A DNA stretch of 64,000 nucleotides from Cinnamomum chago (GCA_038049695.1 CP142453.1:34700501-34764500), one strand, 5' to 3'. Numbered from the stretch's first letter, positions 22,280 to 35,450 are shown. Made by a program: numbers and translations. The notes: generated by a model not told the origin, from the sequence alone.

Positions 22280-24280
22280 AAGCATTAGATGATCTCAATT
22301 CTTGTTTTGGTGGGTCGTGACGCTATGATAGGCATGATTGGTTGAGAGGGTAGCATTTAAACTCATTCACCAAGTCAATGATAAGGTTATTTGATAATGC
22401 AGAGTTAAGAGTCTAGATCCTTGAGGGTCTCACTGATCATGCTGCTGCAACCGATGTGAAACCCCCTATAGTGGGGATCAACTTTGTTGGAGCGGATTTT
22501 AGGAACTGCCCATTGAAGCTTAGGTCTTTTATTTTGAGTGATTCGAATTTTCAATTAACCCCCAACATCAAGTTCAACTCACCTCATTGTGTGCAAAGCC
22601 CCACTTGGGTCTGCCCGAGTCCAACATAACTCTCATCCAATGAGCGATGCTCAATTTTGCGCTTGAGTGAGATGGCGGATTGTTTTTCTAGTGGGCTTCC
22701 ATCACAATCATAATGGTGCATTTTTTAAAGGCCAAAATGATTTTTCTTGCAAATCCCTCAACCAGTCCACATCTTTGCCTCCGGCTCCATAAGTTGTAAA
22801 CTGGGACTCCATCATGATAGAGTGAGTCATATAGGTCTCTTAGACCCATAGGAGCATGTTTGTCAACAGGTGAGGAATCCACAAATATAAGGATTTCTTA
22901 CTACCCTTGGAACATGATTCCCTGCTGAAGATTTATATGGCTAAAGATTTTACATCAATATTGGTGTATAACGCTGCATACATGTGAGAAAAAACGATTT
23001 AAGCGTAAATCCAAGGAAGCGAAGATTTCCAAGTCCCATAGGAGAAAGGTCAAATTTGAAAATTCACACAAATGGGGATTTCCATAGGTCTATGTCCTCG
23101 GGGATTCATAAATATTGCCAGGATTTTTCAAGACTTTGTGGAAAGAGGAAATCTCTTTCTCAAGGATCTGGTTGCCAAACGTGGGTAGCTACAAACCCTC
23201 CTTAGCTTTCGGAAATTCCTTGGACTTGGACACGTTTCTCCATCCTTTCGGAACAAGAGGATTACAAGGAAACAAATAATTATTTCATGAGGCATTATGT
23301 TTAGAGCTTGAATACATTCAAAAGTAACTTTCTCACGGTTAGCCCTGAATAAAAAAAAAAACTTTTTCCTTAAAAAGTTGCCTTGAAAAAATAGATTTTT
23401 AAAAGCTGTTTTTAGAAAAGCACCGTTGGTTTTTTATGAGCCCAACCAAATACATCCTCACATATCCACATTTGTCTGTTAGTCATGTTCCTTTATAGTG
23501 CAAATCTCCTTTTTCTTGCTAAATATTTCAAAATTTCAACCACCTGAAAAATCTCAAAAAACCTTTGGGGCCTGTTTGGATAATTGATGAGTAGAGAGTG
23601 AAGTGGAGTGAATTTCACATGAAAAGTGAAGTGGGTTGAAGTTGATTAAATTAACTTCACTTCACTCTGTTTGGTTGCTTTGTGTAAAGTGAAATCTAAA
23701 ATACTTTATATGTATTTGGATACCTATGAGTAAAGTGAAAATGGGAACATAGAGAAAAACAAGCTCTCTTTTATTCTTTCTTACGAACACTTCATGGGAT
23801 CGTTTCAACAGGTCCCATATAATATTAATATTCATGGACACGCCTAATATCATCTTTTTTATGCCCCCATCAACATTTGACCCATGCAGGTAACAAAAAG
23901 GCTAGAAAAAAAAATTAAAAAGAGATCCTTCAATGGCCTTTTCTGAGAGATAATCAAGCAATAATAATTAATAACGTCACCTAAAATAATTAATAACCAT
24001 GTCATGTAATTTTGTACGAAACCATCAACATACCCACGCCCTCAACACTAATCAAAGTACCATTTATTTTTATTTTTTTAAGTCCAGTAACAAAAAGAAG
24101 AAAAGAAAGGAAGCAATACTATCCTATTAGAACCAGCCAAGGACAACATCTAGAGTCTTGTTTGCCACCTTGGTTAGATACATCAAAAAAGTTTAGTCCC
24201 ATAACAGAAGCCACTTCGGCTTCTAAGTAAAAGTTACAGAATCTCTATTAAAAGCAAAGGAAACATAGAGAAGCACAAAG

Positions 24281-24406
24281 TCAGCCATGATCTTGATGAT
24301 ACTCGCTGCCTTGGTTGCTACTTGATGGCTGGTTCCCTGCACAGAAAGGTACTGTAAGTGCCATATGCTGATAGTCTGATTTCATGCTACTGTTGAGCAC
24401 ATGGCT
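24281..24406 (-). CDS. Candidate last coding exon of an unidentified gene
   Basis: On the minus strand a splice acceptor (GATATTGGTTGCAG) is followed by exactly 41 codons and a TGA, reading SHVLNSSMKSDYQHMALTV ... GNQPSSSNQGSEYHQDHG. The composition (polar, S/Q/H-rich) is what one sees at the C-terminus of many plant transcription regulators, but I do not recognise the family. A CT-rich 5'-UTR-like segment with a donor (CTCAG|GTAGTC near 28965) lies 4.6 kb upstream in the same orientation. No convincing intermediate coding exons were found, so this may be a captured gene fragment or a pseudogene. Confidence 0.35.
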   Translation of the reverse strand, partial: SHVLNSSMKSDYQHMALTVPFCAGNQPSSSNQGSEYHQDHG

Positions 24407-25501
24407 CTGCAACCAATATCATCATTACTAGAAATGACATAAGAAGGGAAATGCATATATTTCTATCAAATCTAAGAATTCTACACTAACCATAAATCTG
24501 AATTTAAAAACCTATTTGAGTAGTAGGAACCAAGAACACAGGAGATCCTAAACATAAAAAGTAAAAATAAAAAGCCTCACTTTGGATGCCTCAGCAGATG
24601 TAATATAATCTAACAATCAAGTTGGCAAACATGATACAAATGCTAAAAAAACAACTACCATTTTTGGCTCAGCTAATTAAGATCCATATATTCATTCAAC
24701 ATCCTGTGGATTTCTCACACAAATGAGCAGCCTAATGTAGTTTGATTATTTTATTGTTTGAGGCATTCAAGCAGAATGAGAGAGAGATTAAGGAACAGAG
24801 TATAAAAAAAGAATTATTTGTTACTAATTTGTACATGAACTAATATATAGATTCAAGAAGAACTTTTACAACTGAATTAACAGAATCATCAAAAACTATG
24901 TGCATGAAAAACTATAAAACATAGTTGGTTATAGCAGTAGAAACGGTTAACACCACAAGCAACAATGATATCTTTGTCAAGAGTCCCCTTCAAGCTGATG
25001 GGTATTTCAACAACCATTAAATTGGATATGAGAAATTGGAACTGGGCGAATGCGTTAGCCTTCATAGTTCATAACTGTATCAAATCATCGCATCTGCAAC
25101 CACAGATAACATTCACATTCAGACACACATAAAACTGAATAATTGGGCTTGTGGAATAACTTTTGCCATGGCAAAATAAATTTCAGTTTCTGCATGGGCA
25201 TTTGATCAATGGCAAAAGAATTAAGATGAACCCAGACCAGTAGTTTTTTCCTCAATAAAATCAATTGGTGTGCTGTAAATCCTTCTAAGTGTAGTGGTGT
25301 GTTGTGCCAGTAACAAGTCTGGAAAATGGCAATAGAACAATATCTGCCTAGACAAAAGCTGTATAAGAATTATAAGCAACATGTAAAGCCCCTTACATAG
25401 AGTACACAGCAGGATATAGAATTACCTTGTGCAACTTCTTAATTTTCAGCAAGGGGATGATAACCGAGACCTGGTCTGTCAAAATTATGTCTAACGTGGG
25501 C

Positions 25502-25648
25502 GACCACCCAATGCAGGAAAGAAAGCTGCTGAAATCCCAGAAACACAGCCCAAACTGAGCCAGGCTGCCTGGAACTAAACTTCCTCCAACAAGAGCTTCA
25601 AAACCAGCAAGAAGACCACCCAATGCAGGAAAGAAAGCTGCTGAAATC
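25502..25648. repeat. 35-bp direct repeat
   Basis: The same 35-bp sequence starting GACCACCCAATGCAGG occurs at 25502-25536 and 25614-25648, 112 bp apart. It looks like a small local duplication in intron-like DNA. Confidence 0.85.
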
Positions 25649-26172
25649 AGAATGCTACCCTAGGCTAAGCTGCTGAAAAAAGGATCAGCTTGGAGAGTAT
25701 TCAAAGCAGAACTCAAGGATCCCTACAATTCCTTATGCTAAACAATCATGTCCAGTAGTACCCATAGAAATCATTACTAAAACCAAAACAATCCTATAGG
25801 GCATGACAAACATCTCAGAGAACCACAGCACTGAAAACTTCAGAAGATGAGTAAAAAAAAAAAGGGCAGCAAAGCAGAGCTAGTAAAAACAACCCAGCAC
25901 ACTCAAATTTTCATGGATCACCACTCAAAACTGATGCATTCCAAATAAGCTTAAAGGCTTGAATCTATAGCAGGCAAATAGATCAAAATGTCCATTGTGG
26001 CAATCGAAATAAACTATCATTTGTTTAGTCATGCAGAATATGAAACAAACAGTTTTATTTCATCTTTGGTGCATTTAAGTCTCTCAGATGTATTAGGAAA
26101 GGTTGCTGCTAAAGTGTTTTGTAGGGGTCTGTATTTTAGAAAGTGAATGGCCCAACTCTTTTAAACCACTAA

Positions 26173-26233
26173 GATTATTATTCTAGTTGTGACAAGACCC
26201 AAAGATGACCGATTATTATTCTAGTTGTGACAA
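26173..26233. repeat. Short tandem duplication
   Basis: GATTATTATTCTAGTTGTGA occurs twice, about 38 bp apart, separated by an AGACCCAAAGATGACC spacer. Confidence 0.8.
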
Positions 26234-28925
26234 TGTGCCAAGAATTCCTTACTCCTTCCATAAACTTGGTTGATCCAATGACCAATCACCTCACCAGAAG
26301 GAAAAAGTTAAATCACAAAGAAATTACAAAAACACACTATTTCAGAAATTTAGAGTAATGATCAAGTCACACCCTATATTTCATAGGACCCACATCCATC
26401 AACAGTCAACATTTGCAGCTCTTGAATAAGAAAGGCTTAATTATATAGTTTGTGTGTGCAAATAGAAGTTGTGCTCTTACTAGTACTTTCAAAATAAACG
26501 GCTAAAACAATTCAACAAAGCAGATTTTAGCACACTCAAATTATACTATTAACAGAAATCAAGTAGAAAGTGAGTATTATTATATCATCCCTATCTGACC
26601 ATGCATCCTCCGTACAAGATGGGTTAAATTGCTATTTTAACCTCAGTTAAACTTCAATCATTTTTAATTGTCTAGGTAGGTACTAGAAAGATATAAAGAT
26701 CTCCATTTTGTATTACATCTTGCCATCTGGTTTGGTTGGCTTGGTCTACTTTGAGGCGCCTAATCCAATCCATGTATCTTGTTACCAGTAAAGTAACTAC
26801 TGAAACACTGTCAAGGCTCCTGACATACCCACTTTTTTTGTATGGTTGTTTACTTGTTTTCATTCTTTGATTTTGTCACATGTTTGAAGTTTTCAGTTGA
26901 TGGACTTATCAGTTATCCTAGTATACATGCATTCTCCACATCTCTTTTGGGTCTGCTTGTCTCAAGCTTAACGTGCAAGTCTCAGATAGCTATATTTCAA
27001 TCTTCTGTTTACTAAAACTATAATAAGCAAAAAATGTATTCAAGCTGAATGCTACATTTAGAAACACAAACCAAAAACTAAAAAATCCAATCTTTACAAA
27101 TTTAGCAAAGCAAGATACGAATCACATGGAGCTCCTGTTACTCATGTGACTCTCGCTTGTTTGGTTGCAAGTGATTTGGCGAAATCTCAAATGGTGTCTC
27201 CCTTAAACAAGAATTTTATGATGCTCCTCTCATTGGAATTTCAAACAAGGGGAATTTCCATAAGAAACGTTGTGTAGCATTTGTAGAAAACTATTTTTGT
27301 CTAAACTTGGGATATGTTTTGCATCTTAAAAACATAGCATCGCAGAAAAAAAGACCCACCTTTACTGTCTCTTGCTAAACTAAAAAAGATCAACGGTAAA
27401 TTTTCCAGAGCGAGGCAAAATTTCCATTTTGCCAAGGAAGAGCTATAGCGACAGCCATTATCAAAACAAGCAGAGAAAAACTATTAAAAACGATAATGGA
27501 AAAAAAAAAAAGGGACAAACAGAAGCAGTGGAGTAGAGAAAGAAAGGAAAACAGTGATGGCAGTGGCAGCTCAGCTCCACCAATCTCCTTCCCCAAACAG
27601 ATTATTTTCCCCATTATGCTAAAACTATCTTCATCTATCTACACTTCTAAAACCCATCCATGTTTCCAAATCCCCTCTCTATCTCTTGCTATTTACAGAC
27701 CCATTAAAGAAGGATGATATGATAGTCTCCTGTTTTAGGTGTTAAACTAAAGAAACAAAAAGACCCATTAAAAAGCAAGATGAGATGGCTCACCAAATAG
27801 CTGTGACTGGAATTTAGAATTCATCACAAACAGTAGTTTTCTGCAAGTTAAAGAAGTTAAGGGAAAAAAAATCCCAAAAGAAGAAACGATAAGTCATGAA
27901 TCAATAAGATCAACAAAAACAGTCGTCTTCTCCTTAACTTTATCAAAGTCCAAGACTAAAGAGATGGTACATGAAACGATAAGATTAATAAGAACAGTTG
28001 TCATTTCCTCAAACACTGCTGTAAGAGAGAGTACAGAATTAAAGAGTTAGGACATCAAACAATAATAAGATTAACAAAAACAGTTGTCTTTTCCTCAAAA
28101 CACTACTGTATCAGAGTTTAGAACTATATGTACATACCATTAAAAAAAAAACAGAGAGAGAAACCAATTTCTTTTTTACAGTTAGCATTACTCAAACCTG
28201 CAGTTTGTTTCCCAAAAAAAAAAAAACAAACAGAAAAGATCTATAAAAGAAGCAGAAGAAGCCATTGCTCTGATCATGAAGCTGGAAACAAACCCATTAA
28301 TGGAGTCACTTCCTTATTGCAAGAAGAAACTGCAAAGGGGGCTATCGTCCATGGCCAAAAAGAAAGAAACCCAGAACTTGGAGTCAGATTCGGACGAATT
28401 GCAATTCAGATGCAACAACCAGCTTCCGAAACCAATGAGTTCCACCAATGAAACTCCCAGCTGTGAACTGTTGTGCCTCTGTGGCACTCGTAATTACCCT
28501 GTATCCTCTTCAAAACCTCAAACCCAATCAAATCAGCCCTAAACCAAGTCCCATTCACCACAACTGCCGAAACCCAAACCCACCAAACGATTGCACTCGT
28601 CCCAAATTGTTCCAATCCTAGTCACCCACCCCATCTCCAAACCCTACAACCTCACCAGTCCTTCAATCCCATCTATCCCAAAACCCCAAAATCATTCCAA
28701 ACCCAGCATTTGAAAATTCCAAACCCTCTCATCAAATAATAACCCAACCCTAATACCCCTTTCCCCTTACCAAACCAGACCCAAACCTTAAACCCAGCGA
28801 ACAACCACCACGGTTCAATCGAACCCCAAACTGAACCTAATCCACCAGAACCATGCACCAAAATCGTAAGCCCTAATCCAATCCTTCAAACCGTGTCTAG
28901 AAACCAGAAATCGTCACCCATTATC

Positions 28926-28958
<33 letters not shown>
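28926..28958. repeat. (GA)n microsatellite
   Basis: An almost pure GA run of about 33 bp. On the minus strand this is a CT-rich tract directly downstream of the donor-like CTCAG|GTAG, i.e. at the start of a possible leader intron. Confidence 0.9.
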
Positions 28959-28959
<1 letters not shown>

Positions 28960-29206
28960 CTACCTGAGATCAAGTTGCAGACGGTTGCGTTGAAGTGAGA
29001 GTAGAGGAGAGGAGAGGGAGTAGAATCGATTTCACCCAGAGAAACCGAAGTGGTTTGCGTTGAAGTGAAATGAGATCCACGTGGGCCGACCAGAATACTT
29101 CATCTGTCGGGCCAGCCCGATCCAAACAACGATGAGTTGAAATTTATAACCGTTGTGCCTCATTTAACTTCACTTCATTCTATTAGTTCCCTATCCAAAC
29201 AGGCCC

Positions 29207-29967
29207 TTGGGAATTCAGAAATTCCATGAGTTTTACATTTTGGTGTAACTCCTGGATGCTCAAGCCCTAGGACCTAATTCGTTGCTAGAATTCAAGGAAT
29301 TTCTATCCGAAGAATTTCTGAATTCCCAGACAAGGTGAAATTCCTAGGGGGCATTTAGAAACCCCCAAGCCATGAATTCCTTAAAATCCATAAAAGAAAA
29401 GTCCCGTGCCACTCTCAAGCCGACCAAAATCAATATCGTGAGAATGAATGATTAGGAACACTAATGTGATCCTCACAAAAGGACACGTTATGCCCATAGG
29501 GAAACAAAGCCCATTATGTAGTTACATGAATTAAAAAAACAGTATGGACTGCGAAAAGTTTGAAATTAAAAAAAAAATGTCCTTAATTCTACTCTGAAAT
29601 ATTATGGTCAATTTTCAGGCACCCATACTAAACTGGATAATATGTACTCTAAGAACATGGGCAATAAATGGTTTTTGGGTCAGGTCCATAATGAAAGATG
29701 ATTCTTTAAGGGCTCATTTATTCTGAAATTTTCTTTTTTCCAATTTTAGGGCACAACTCAGTTGGATAATTGCTGCATAATCACATGTTCCACCCTCAAA
29801 AAAGAGCCACAAACGGAAAGTAGCATTCAGGCCCAATACTAACCCGCCCACATTAATATAGTTGAGAGCCCTCATAGATCAAAAACATGCTCAAGTACAA
29901 TTCACAGTTCCATTAAAGAGATGGGCTTCCAATGGTATCAACCGGTTCAATTACTTTGGAATGAGGG
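29207..29967. other. Intergenic DNA with a short inverted repeat
   Basis: No gene seen. GGGAATTCAGAAATT (29209-29223) recurs inverted as AATTTCTGAATTCCC (about 29306-29320). The rest is AT-rich with no recognisable element. Confidence 0.5.
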
Positions 29968-31980
29968 TTTTTTTTTTTTTCAAGAGTAAGTTAGGTCTTT
30001 ATTTTCTCAAAAAAAAAAAGAAAAATACAGAAATGGACATATACCATCAAAATGATAGTATAAGCATCCAAGAAGGGGCACACCCCATCAATACAAGAAA
30101 AATCCAAAGTAACAAACAAAAGCAATAAACTTTGCTTCCAAGCTCTATGCCTTATAGAGTTGTACAAAATATCTATATTATCAATATTCATTGGTGGATT
30201 TCCTGAACTTTTGTTGATGAGTTTACTAATACTCACGGTCTGAGGATGTAGGAAAGAGAAGTTTAGTTGCTCATAATGAGTAACCATTGCATGAAGCCTT
30301 CTAGCTTGGAAACGCATGGCCCATTCAGAACGGTCTGGATGAATGAGAGATTGTTGTAGAAAAGAGTTAGCCTCTATAGTAAGAGATGAAACCATTGGTG
30401 GAATGAGTTGTAGAATTTGATACACCCCGTCATAGTAATTCAATATCGGTACTATCTGACCCTTTAAAGGTTGGTGCAGGTCCCGCCGCATCATTCCAAT
30501 CAAGCTATGAGAAGTTGGAACTATAAAGAGATGCCAGCCATGAATCCCCGCTGCAACCAGACGTGTAAGCTGCACTTTGTCATTAGAAGGGACGTTCCAA
30601 TGACACTGGATACTAATTTGTAAGTTAATACCAAGGTAGAGGACTTTAGTGGTCACCACTTGAGTGATGTGTTGCACTACTGAACAACTTGAATTTGCAG
30701 TCAACCGGAAAATCATTGCATTTCTTTCTGCCCACATGCCAAACAAAAGCATTAAATAGAAGTTTACTGAGTGTTATAGTGCCATCACTTTGTTGATCCA
30801 GTCGAGAAAGGACCGATAGTAGTAGCTCTTGAGCGTCATTCCAGTGGATTGGAGCCAAGTTCAATTTAATTTAGAGAGAACGCATTGCCAAATCTCTTGA
30901 GAATAGGGGCAATGAATCATAAGATGGGAAGTTGACTCCCATGTGCAAATCACAAAGAACAGAGCAAGAGTCACAGTCCACATTTTTTTTAAGAAGGAAC
31001 TCCTTTGTTTTTAGTCTTCCTCGTAAAAACATCTAAGCACAAACGGAGTGTTTTTTAATACACCCTGTAAACCAAATTGATGAAGTCCATTGAAGTTGCT
31101 GGTTAGGGATATTACAGAGTAACTTGTAGGAAAATTTCAAAGAGAAATGACCCTACTCTTCTAGTGTCCAAACAATTTCATCATCAAACATTTGCCAAGG
31201 AACAATCTCGCTAGGAATTACCTGAAAAATATCCACCAAGGCATTTGAAGATGGCCGAGGGAGGTTCCAGCCATTATTCTGAAGAAAGCTACTAACCCTG
31301 ATACCAGCGCCCATGCCTAGATCATAAATCGGTCTGTCACCATACCGGTCCATTAACTGGTCCTTTAACCGACCCCAGTGAGCCATGGGTCAGTCCCAAA
31401 GCCTGTGATCCACCCATTCCCAATCAAAAGTTTGATATGAGGCAATGCAAAAGATTTGAGATCTAAAATACCTTTCCACCCGCAAGAAGCATCTTTTGGA
31501 ATAGAGAAATCCCAAAAGGAAGCCCCTTTCAAACACCTTGCATTAACCCAGATATTCCAGCAAGTTTGTTTATTAATTACAATGTTCCATACTTGCCTCA
31601 AGAGAGCAGCCTTGGCAACTCCGAAGATAGATCTAATACCGAGGCCTCCCATATTACATGGTTGGCATATGGAGCTCCAAGCTATGGGATGAATGTAGTG
31701 ATTAGCCCAGCAATTTCAGAAGAAATCCCTGAGCTGGCAATCTAAAGCATGCAAGGTTGCTTGAGGGAGAAGGAAAACAGTAGCCCAGAAGAGATGAAAT
31801 AAAGATAATGTAGACTTAATAAGATCCAATCTTCCTGCATAAGATAACACGTTGGCTTGAGCACATTTTAATGAGTGGCAAATCATCGCCTGATTTATCT
31901 CATAGAGTTTTCCATAGATAACCATGTTTCTAGTCTTTTTTCCTATTTTTTAGCCAGAAAATCTGCCCCTCGCACGACAT
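29968..31980 (-). mobile_element. 5'-truncated plant L1-type LINE
   Basis: The minus strand carries the C-terminal part of a plant LINE ORF2 in several frames: LSYAGRLDLIKSTLSLFHLFWATVF (31716-31925), GGLGIRSIFGVAKAALLRQVW then DPWLTGVG (31365-31652), and a zinc-finger-type end with FNAFVWHVGRKKCN and MWAERNAMIFRLT (30650-30860). This is the order RT thumb, then zf-RVT, as in non-LTR elements. The endonuclease and the RT core are absent, so it is 5'-truncated, and frame changes show that it is dead. The 3' end is marked by AATAAAG and a 13-base poly(A) on the minus strand (29968-29980). No clear target duplication was found, and the right edge is approximate. Confidence 0.75.
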
Positions 31981-32789
31981 TCTATTCAAACACAGCTTTT
32001 CTCTTATTTGAAATTTGAATGTTTTTTTATAAGATGACATGTACCAGAAGTGAGAAATTCTAGAGAAATTTCATTGAGTCAAATTTTCAATACCGAACTG
32101 AACCCATCTCACATATCCAAAGACCAGAAGAGATAATTTTTTTAACCTGTTATCATATATCTCCCTTTAAAGCTCTCAACATTGTTTGTCTTTGATGATA
32201 TTGATATTGGCATAGTTGCTGCCTTGAGGTCACTTCTGTTGTCAGTAAATTTGTCAATCTCACAGTTTGTGATGAGAATTTCGAAATGTTATTGGTAAGC
32301 ATCATTCCTACACTTTCCTTGATGCAGCATCTCAACATAAAAAATGACCCTAAGTAAAGCAATATATAGGTTAACTGCAATCCCACTTTTGCCAATCGAG
32401 GAACATGCCTACGAACAGAGATCGATATGTTTGTACATACGATTTGGATTCTCTCTTAAAAGCTGAATGACAAAAAAAAAAAAAAAAAGATTTTTAAGCA
32501 CTGTTGTGTCCTCTATCTTATAAATGAAAAAAAAAAAAAAAATCTAAGTTTGACAGATGCGAAAAAATAATGCAAGCGACCCTGGAATGACTGTCGGGAT
32601 TGGGTTTTTCATTACTTCGAACTCATGGTTACAATTTGCATATGGAAATGAAAACGCTTATGAGCATTATAATCCTCTGGTATTTCCAATCATTCATTTG
32701 ATGGTCCCTTTATAGGCTTCTATGAAGCAATGGAGATCCAACCCATCAATGTAATGCCCGATTCTATGGGGCTGCCTAGAGTCCAATCC
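31981..32789. other. Intergenic DNA with two A-tracts
   Basis: No gene seen. Two long A runs at about 32473-32488 and 32528-32542, and otherwise AT-rich unique-looking sequence. Confidence 0.5.
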
Positions 32790-32996
32790 TAGGGGTGTTT
32801 ATGCGGCCTGCATAGCTATTTTTACACACGTATTTAAAGGCTAGGCCCAACCCAACATATTTAACAGAAAAGTTTATGTGTTTTGAAATTGGACTTGGCA
32901 TGGACCTGACTTTCAGGCCTGAACATTAAACCATATAATAAGTAAGTGGGCTGGGCTTGGACAAGTTTCTTCATGGGCAGGCCCATTACACCCCTA
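32790..32996. mobile_element. hAT-type MITE
   Basis: Ends TAGGGGTGT (32790) and ACACCCCTA (32996) are inverted, followed inward by GGCC-rich motifs (GGCCTGCAT and GGGCAGGCCC) and GGCTGGGCTTGG. This matches the widespread plant hAT MITEs that begin YAGGGGTGT and contain GGGC/GGCCC subterminal motifs. The 8-bp flanks do not match, so it is old or the edges are slightly off. Confidence 0.55.
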
Positions 32997-33028
32997 CACA
33001 TTAGACCTTTACCTTTACCTTTCCGTTA

Positions 33029-33336
33029 GGGCCCGTTTGGTAACTATACTAATTGAGTCAAGTTAAGTAAAGTTGATTTTGAAGAAAGAATAAAATATAA
33101 GTGAGTTATGAAGGTATTTTGTTTTTAGTTGTTTGTTATGAAATCTTTTTGACTTTTTGTATGGAAAAGTGGAGTATTTTTGTATTTTAGTTTATAAAGG
33201 TAGTTGTTTTTTGACTTTTTATATGAAAAAGATGGTGGGAATTTTGAATAAAGCACATTTGATGTGACATTTTGTCTGAAAAATGGAGGCTTTACGTGAC
33301 TTGTATTGTATAATTAGTAAAGTGCCAAACGGGCCA
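33029..33336. mobile_element. Tourist-type (PIF/Harbinger) MITE, 308 bp
   Basis: Terminal inverted repeat GGGCCCGTTTGGTAACTATAC at 33029, mirrored by GTGCCAAACGGGCCA ending at 33336, flanked on both sides by TTA (33026-33028 and 33337-33339). A 3-bp TWA duplication and a GGSCC..TTTGG end are the hallmarks of Tourist MITEs. The interior is AT-rich and non-coding. Confidence 0.85.
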
Positions 33337-33339
33337 TTA

Positions 33340-34893
33340 TTGACGGTACAAGTCAATGTCTCCAAAATTTCTCCCATATGGAGCCTATGATTTGGACAGA
33401 GGATTCCACGCGGAGTAAATATGAGTAAAAAGAGTGGGACTCTACAATGGGCCTCACAATTATAAAATCCACCGTTAGGTTTCATTTTGGTTATTCTATA
33501 TATATATATATATAAATATATATATAGGTTGAGACTCCAAGCATTAAAAATAATTTTAAAAAATTAGAGAATGGGAAAGCGCTTACTACCACCTTCCATG
33601 CCCGTTTTAAAGGTTTCAAATGGATGGTTTTTGTACATGAATACCGACTCATAACAGCTATGAAAATTAGTGAAAATAACACCAAACAACTCAATACCTT
33701 TCTGAAACAGTTGATGAAGAAAACACAATAGCATGAATTGAATGATGGAGATTTCAAAAAATTATTCCTTTTTTCTTTTAATTAATTGACTCTTCATACC
33801 ATAGTACTTTTATATGCTTTTTTATATACTCATTTTACTTATTTAATCTTTAAGATAGTTGCTTTTAAAATTTTAAGTTTAACCATGAATGTATAATGAA
33901 TTATATGTTAATAGTCATTTACATTCCATTAAAATTTTAATAAATATCTCTATTTAAAAATTACCTCATGTGCTCATCCGGATCCCTAACTAAAATTTTG
34001 ACATGGTGTTGTTGGAGAATAGGCGAAATATGATATTTCTACTCTCCATTTTGCTCTCTCTTTCCCCCTTTTGTAAGGGATCATTTATCTTCCATGTGTG
34101 GTATATAAAAGTAGAATTTTTAATTATTCCATTGTAGAATAGAATGTCACTATCAGCCTCCTTTCCGACTGCATCCCAACATATGATACATAGCAGAGAC
34201 AACTCTAGCATCTTCACCATCGAAACCATGAAGAGCGCAGTCAGTTTGATTACGAATATGATTCAATGTTTTGCTATTTATGATGGTTTTAGATTTAGAT
34301 TAAAAATCATTTACAAATATTAGCTTTTTAATCAAGCATGCCTCCCACTCATTGTGATTTTATGAATGCCTTTTTTTTTATTGGGTCTCAATCTGGGAGT
34401 GGATTGATGTCGATCAGTGTCATGTGAATGTAAAACAACTTCCTGCTGATGCAATGATTATACATACATCCAAGTGGGTTTTGCATGTGCATTATGCAGT
34501 AAAAAAAAACCTTGTATTTTCATGTCTAATTCATATAAATGTGCCCATTTATAGATAATTCATGATAATCATGATTTTGACCCTAAAATCTCACTAGATC
34601 TTAGCCCCAAAAATATCTCTATCAATAATTATAAATCCATCTTTATAATCCATAATCACCAAACCTGTGGATTGCTTTCCATCTTTCTAATCCATAATTA
34701 GCAATCCGGTGGAATCCTTTAATGCCATGATAAAAGAAAAAAAAAACTCTAAAAAGTAAATGGTTTTGACGTAAGTGATATCACTCTCTCTCCCCATGCA
34801 ATATCCATGTCCCATGAATGGGAAGGCATAAAGGTATATGTGGTTCTTCAAAAGCTAGTAACTACTTTTGAGATTTATATGTAATTTTTTTAA
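33340..34893. other. AT-rich intergenic DNA
   Basis: No gene or mobile element could be supported. It contains a (TA)n microsatellite at 33497-33527. Confidence 0.5.
33497..33527. repeat. (TA)n microsatellite
   Basis: About 31 bp of TATATA with one interruption (TATAAATATATA). Confidence 0.9.
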
Positions 34894-35405
34894 GGGGAAA
34901 ACTTCAAAAAAGTCCTAAATTAGTTTTTACCTTATTTCAAAAAAGGACACAAGTTTTAAAACTTTTCAAATTAGTCCGTAAGTTTTTCATAAAGTTTTCA
35001 ATTAAGGACATTTATCAATTTAAAGCTATTTTCCGGCAACTTTATTCTTCAATTTTTCAAACTACCCAAATTATCCTTCAATGAAATAAAAGCCCTCGTT
35101 CACTTCCTCTATATTTTCTTCATTTTTTTCACTGGCATCCTTATAGTGATCAAGAAAAACTAGCATTTCCACAAAGATCCGCTAAATGTAGTGGCTGTCA
35201 GAACCATGTCATGACTTTAAATGAAGGTACTTTGGGTATTTTTAAAAAATTGAGAGAAAATGCCATAAAAATACCTTTAAATGACTAGATGGCCTTAATT
35301 GAAGTTTTATTGAAAAACTTAGGGAGTACTAATTTGAAAAGTTTTGAAACTTGTGTCCTTTTTTGAAATAAGGCAAAAACCTAAGGCCTTATTCAAAAAT
35401 TTCCC
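34894..35405. mobile_element. Mutator-type MITE (long terminal inverted repeats), 512 bp
   Basis: The first and last 115 bp or so are inverted copies: GGGGAAAACTTCAAAAAAGT... at 34894 against ...GGCCTTATTCAAAAATTTCCC ending at 35405, with shared inner blocks GGACACAAGTTTTAAAACTT and AATTAAGGAC. The flanking nine bases are TTTTTTTAA and TTGTTTTAA, an eight-of-nine match, as expected for the 9-bp duplication of Mutator-like elements. There is no coding sequence inside, so it is non-autonomous. Confidence 0.85.
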
Positions 35406-35450
35406 TTGTTTTAAATGGAGTGTTTCAAGACTCACATTGGATGCGGGCTT

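Larger units (their letters stand above)
20574..23567. other. AT-rich intergenic DNA with a GC-rich segment and a fold-back
   Basis: No ORF in this 3-kb stretch resembles a known protein. Apart from the GC-rich segment (21100-21740) and the fold-back (22137-22279), it is AT-rich and without long repeats. Near 23370-23410 a TTTTTAAAAGCTGTTTTT stretch resembles a MITE end, but I found no partner. Confidence 0.5.
23568..29206. mobile_element. 5.6-kb unit with inverted GGGCCTGTTTGGATA ends, possible gene-carrying DNA transposon
   Basis: GGGCCTGTTTGGATA at 23568 and its exact reverse complement ending at 29206 are followed on both sides by similar GAAGTGAAGT-type subterminal sequence. The bases next to both ends are TTG (23565-23567 and 29207-29209), a possible 3-bp target duplication, as for PIF/Harbinger elements. 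The related TTTGG/TTGGG flanks make this uncertain. No transposase reading was found inside. Instead there is a minus-strand gene-like exon (24281-24406) and a GA-rich 5'-UTR-like region near 28926-29080. It could also be two separate MITEs around host DNA. Confidence 0.45.

Noticed and set aside
23340-23450. MITE end with AAAAGCTGTTTTTAG
   Set aside because: No inverted partner or target duplication could be found.
28276-28542. 88-aa plus-strand ORF
   Set aside because: No domain, low-complexity K/S/Q-rich reading, and the surrounding sequence looks like the leader of a minus-strand transcript.
33990-34229. 79-aa minus-strand ORF
   Set aside because: No recognisable motif, AT-rich surroundings and no splice or promoter signals.
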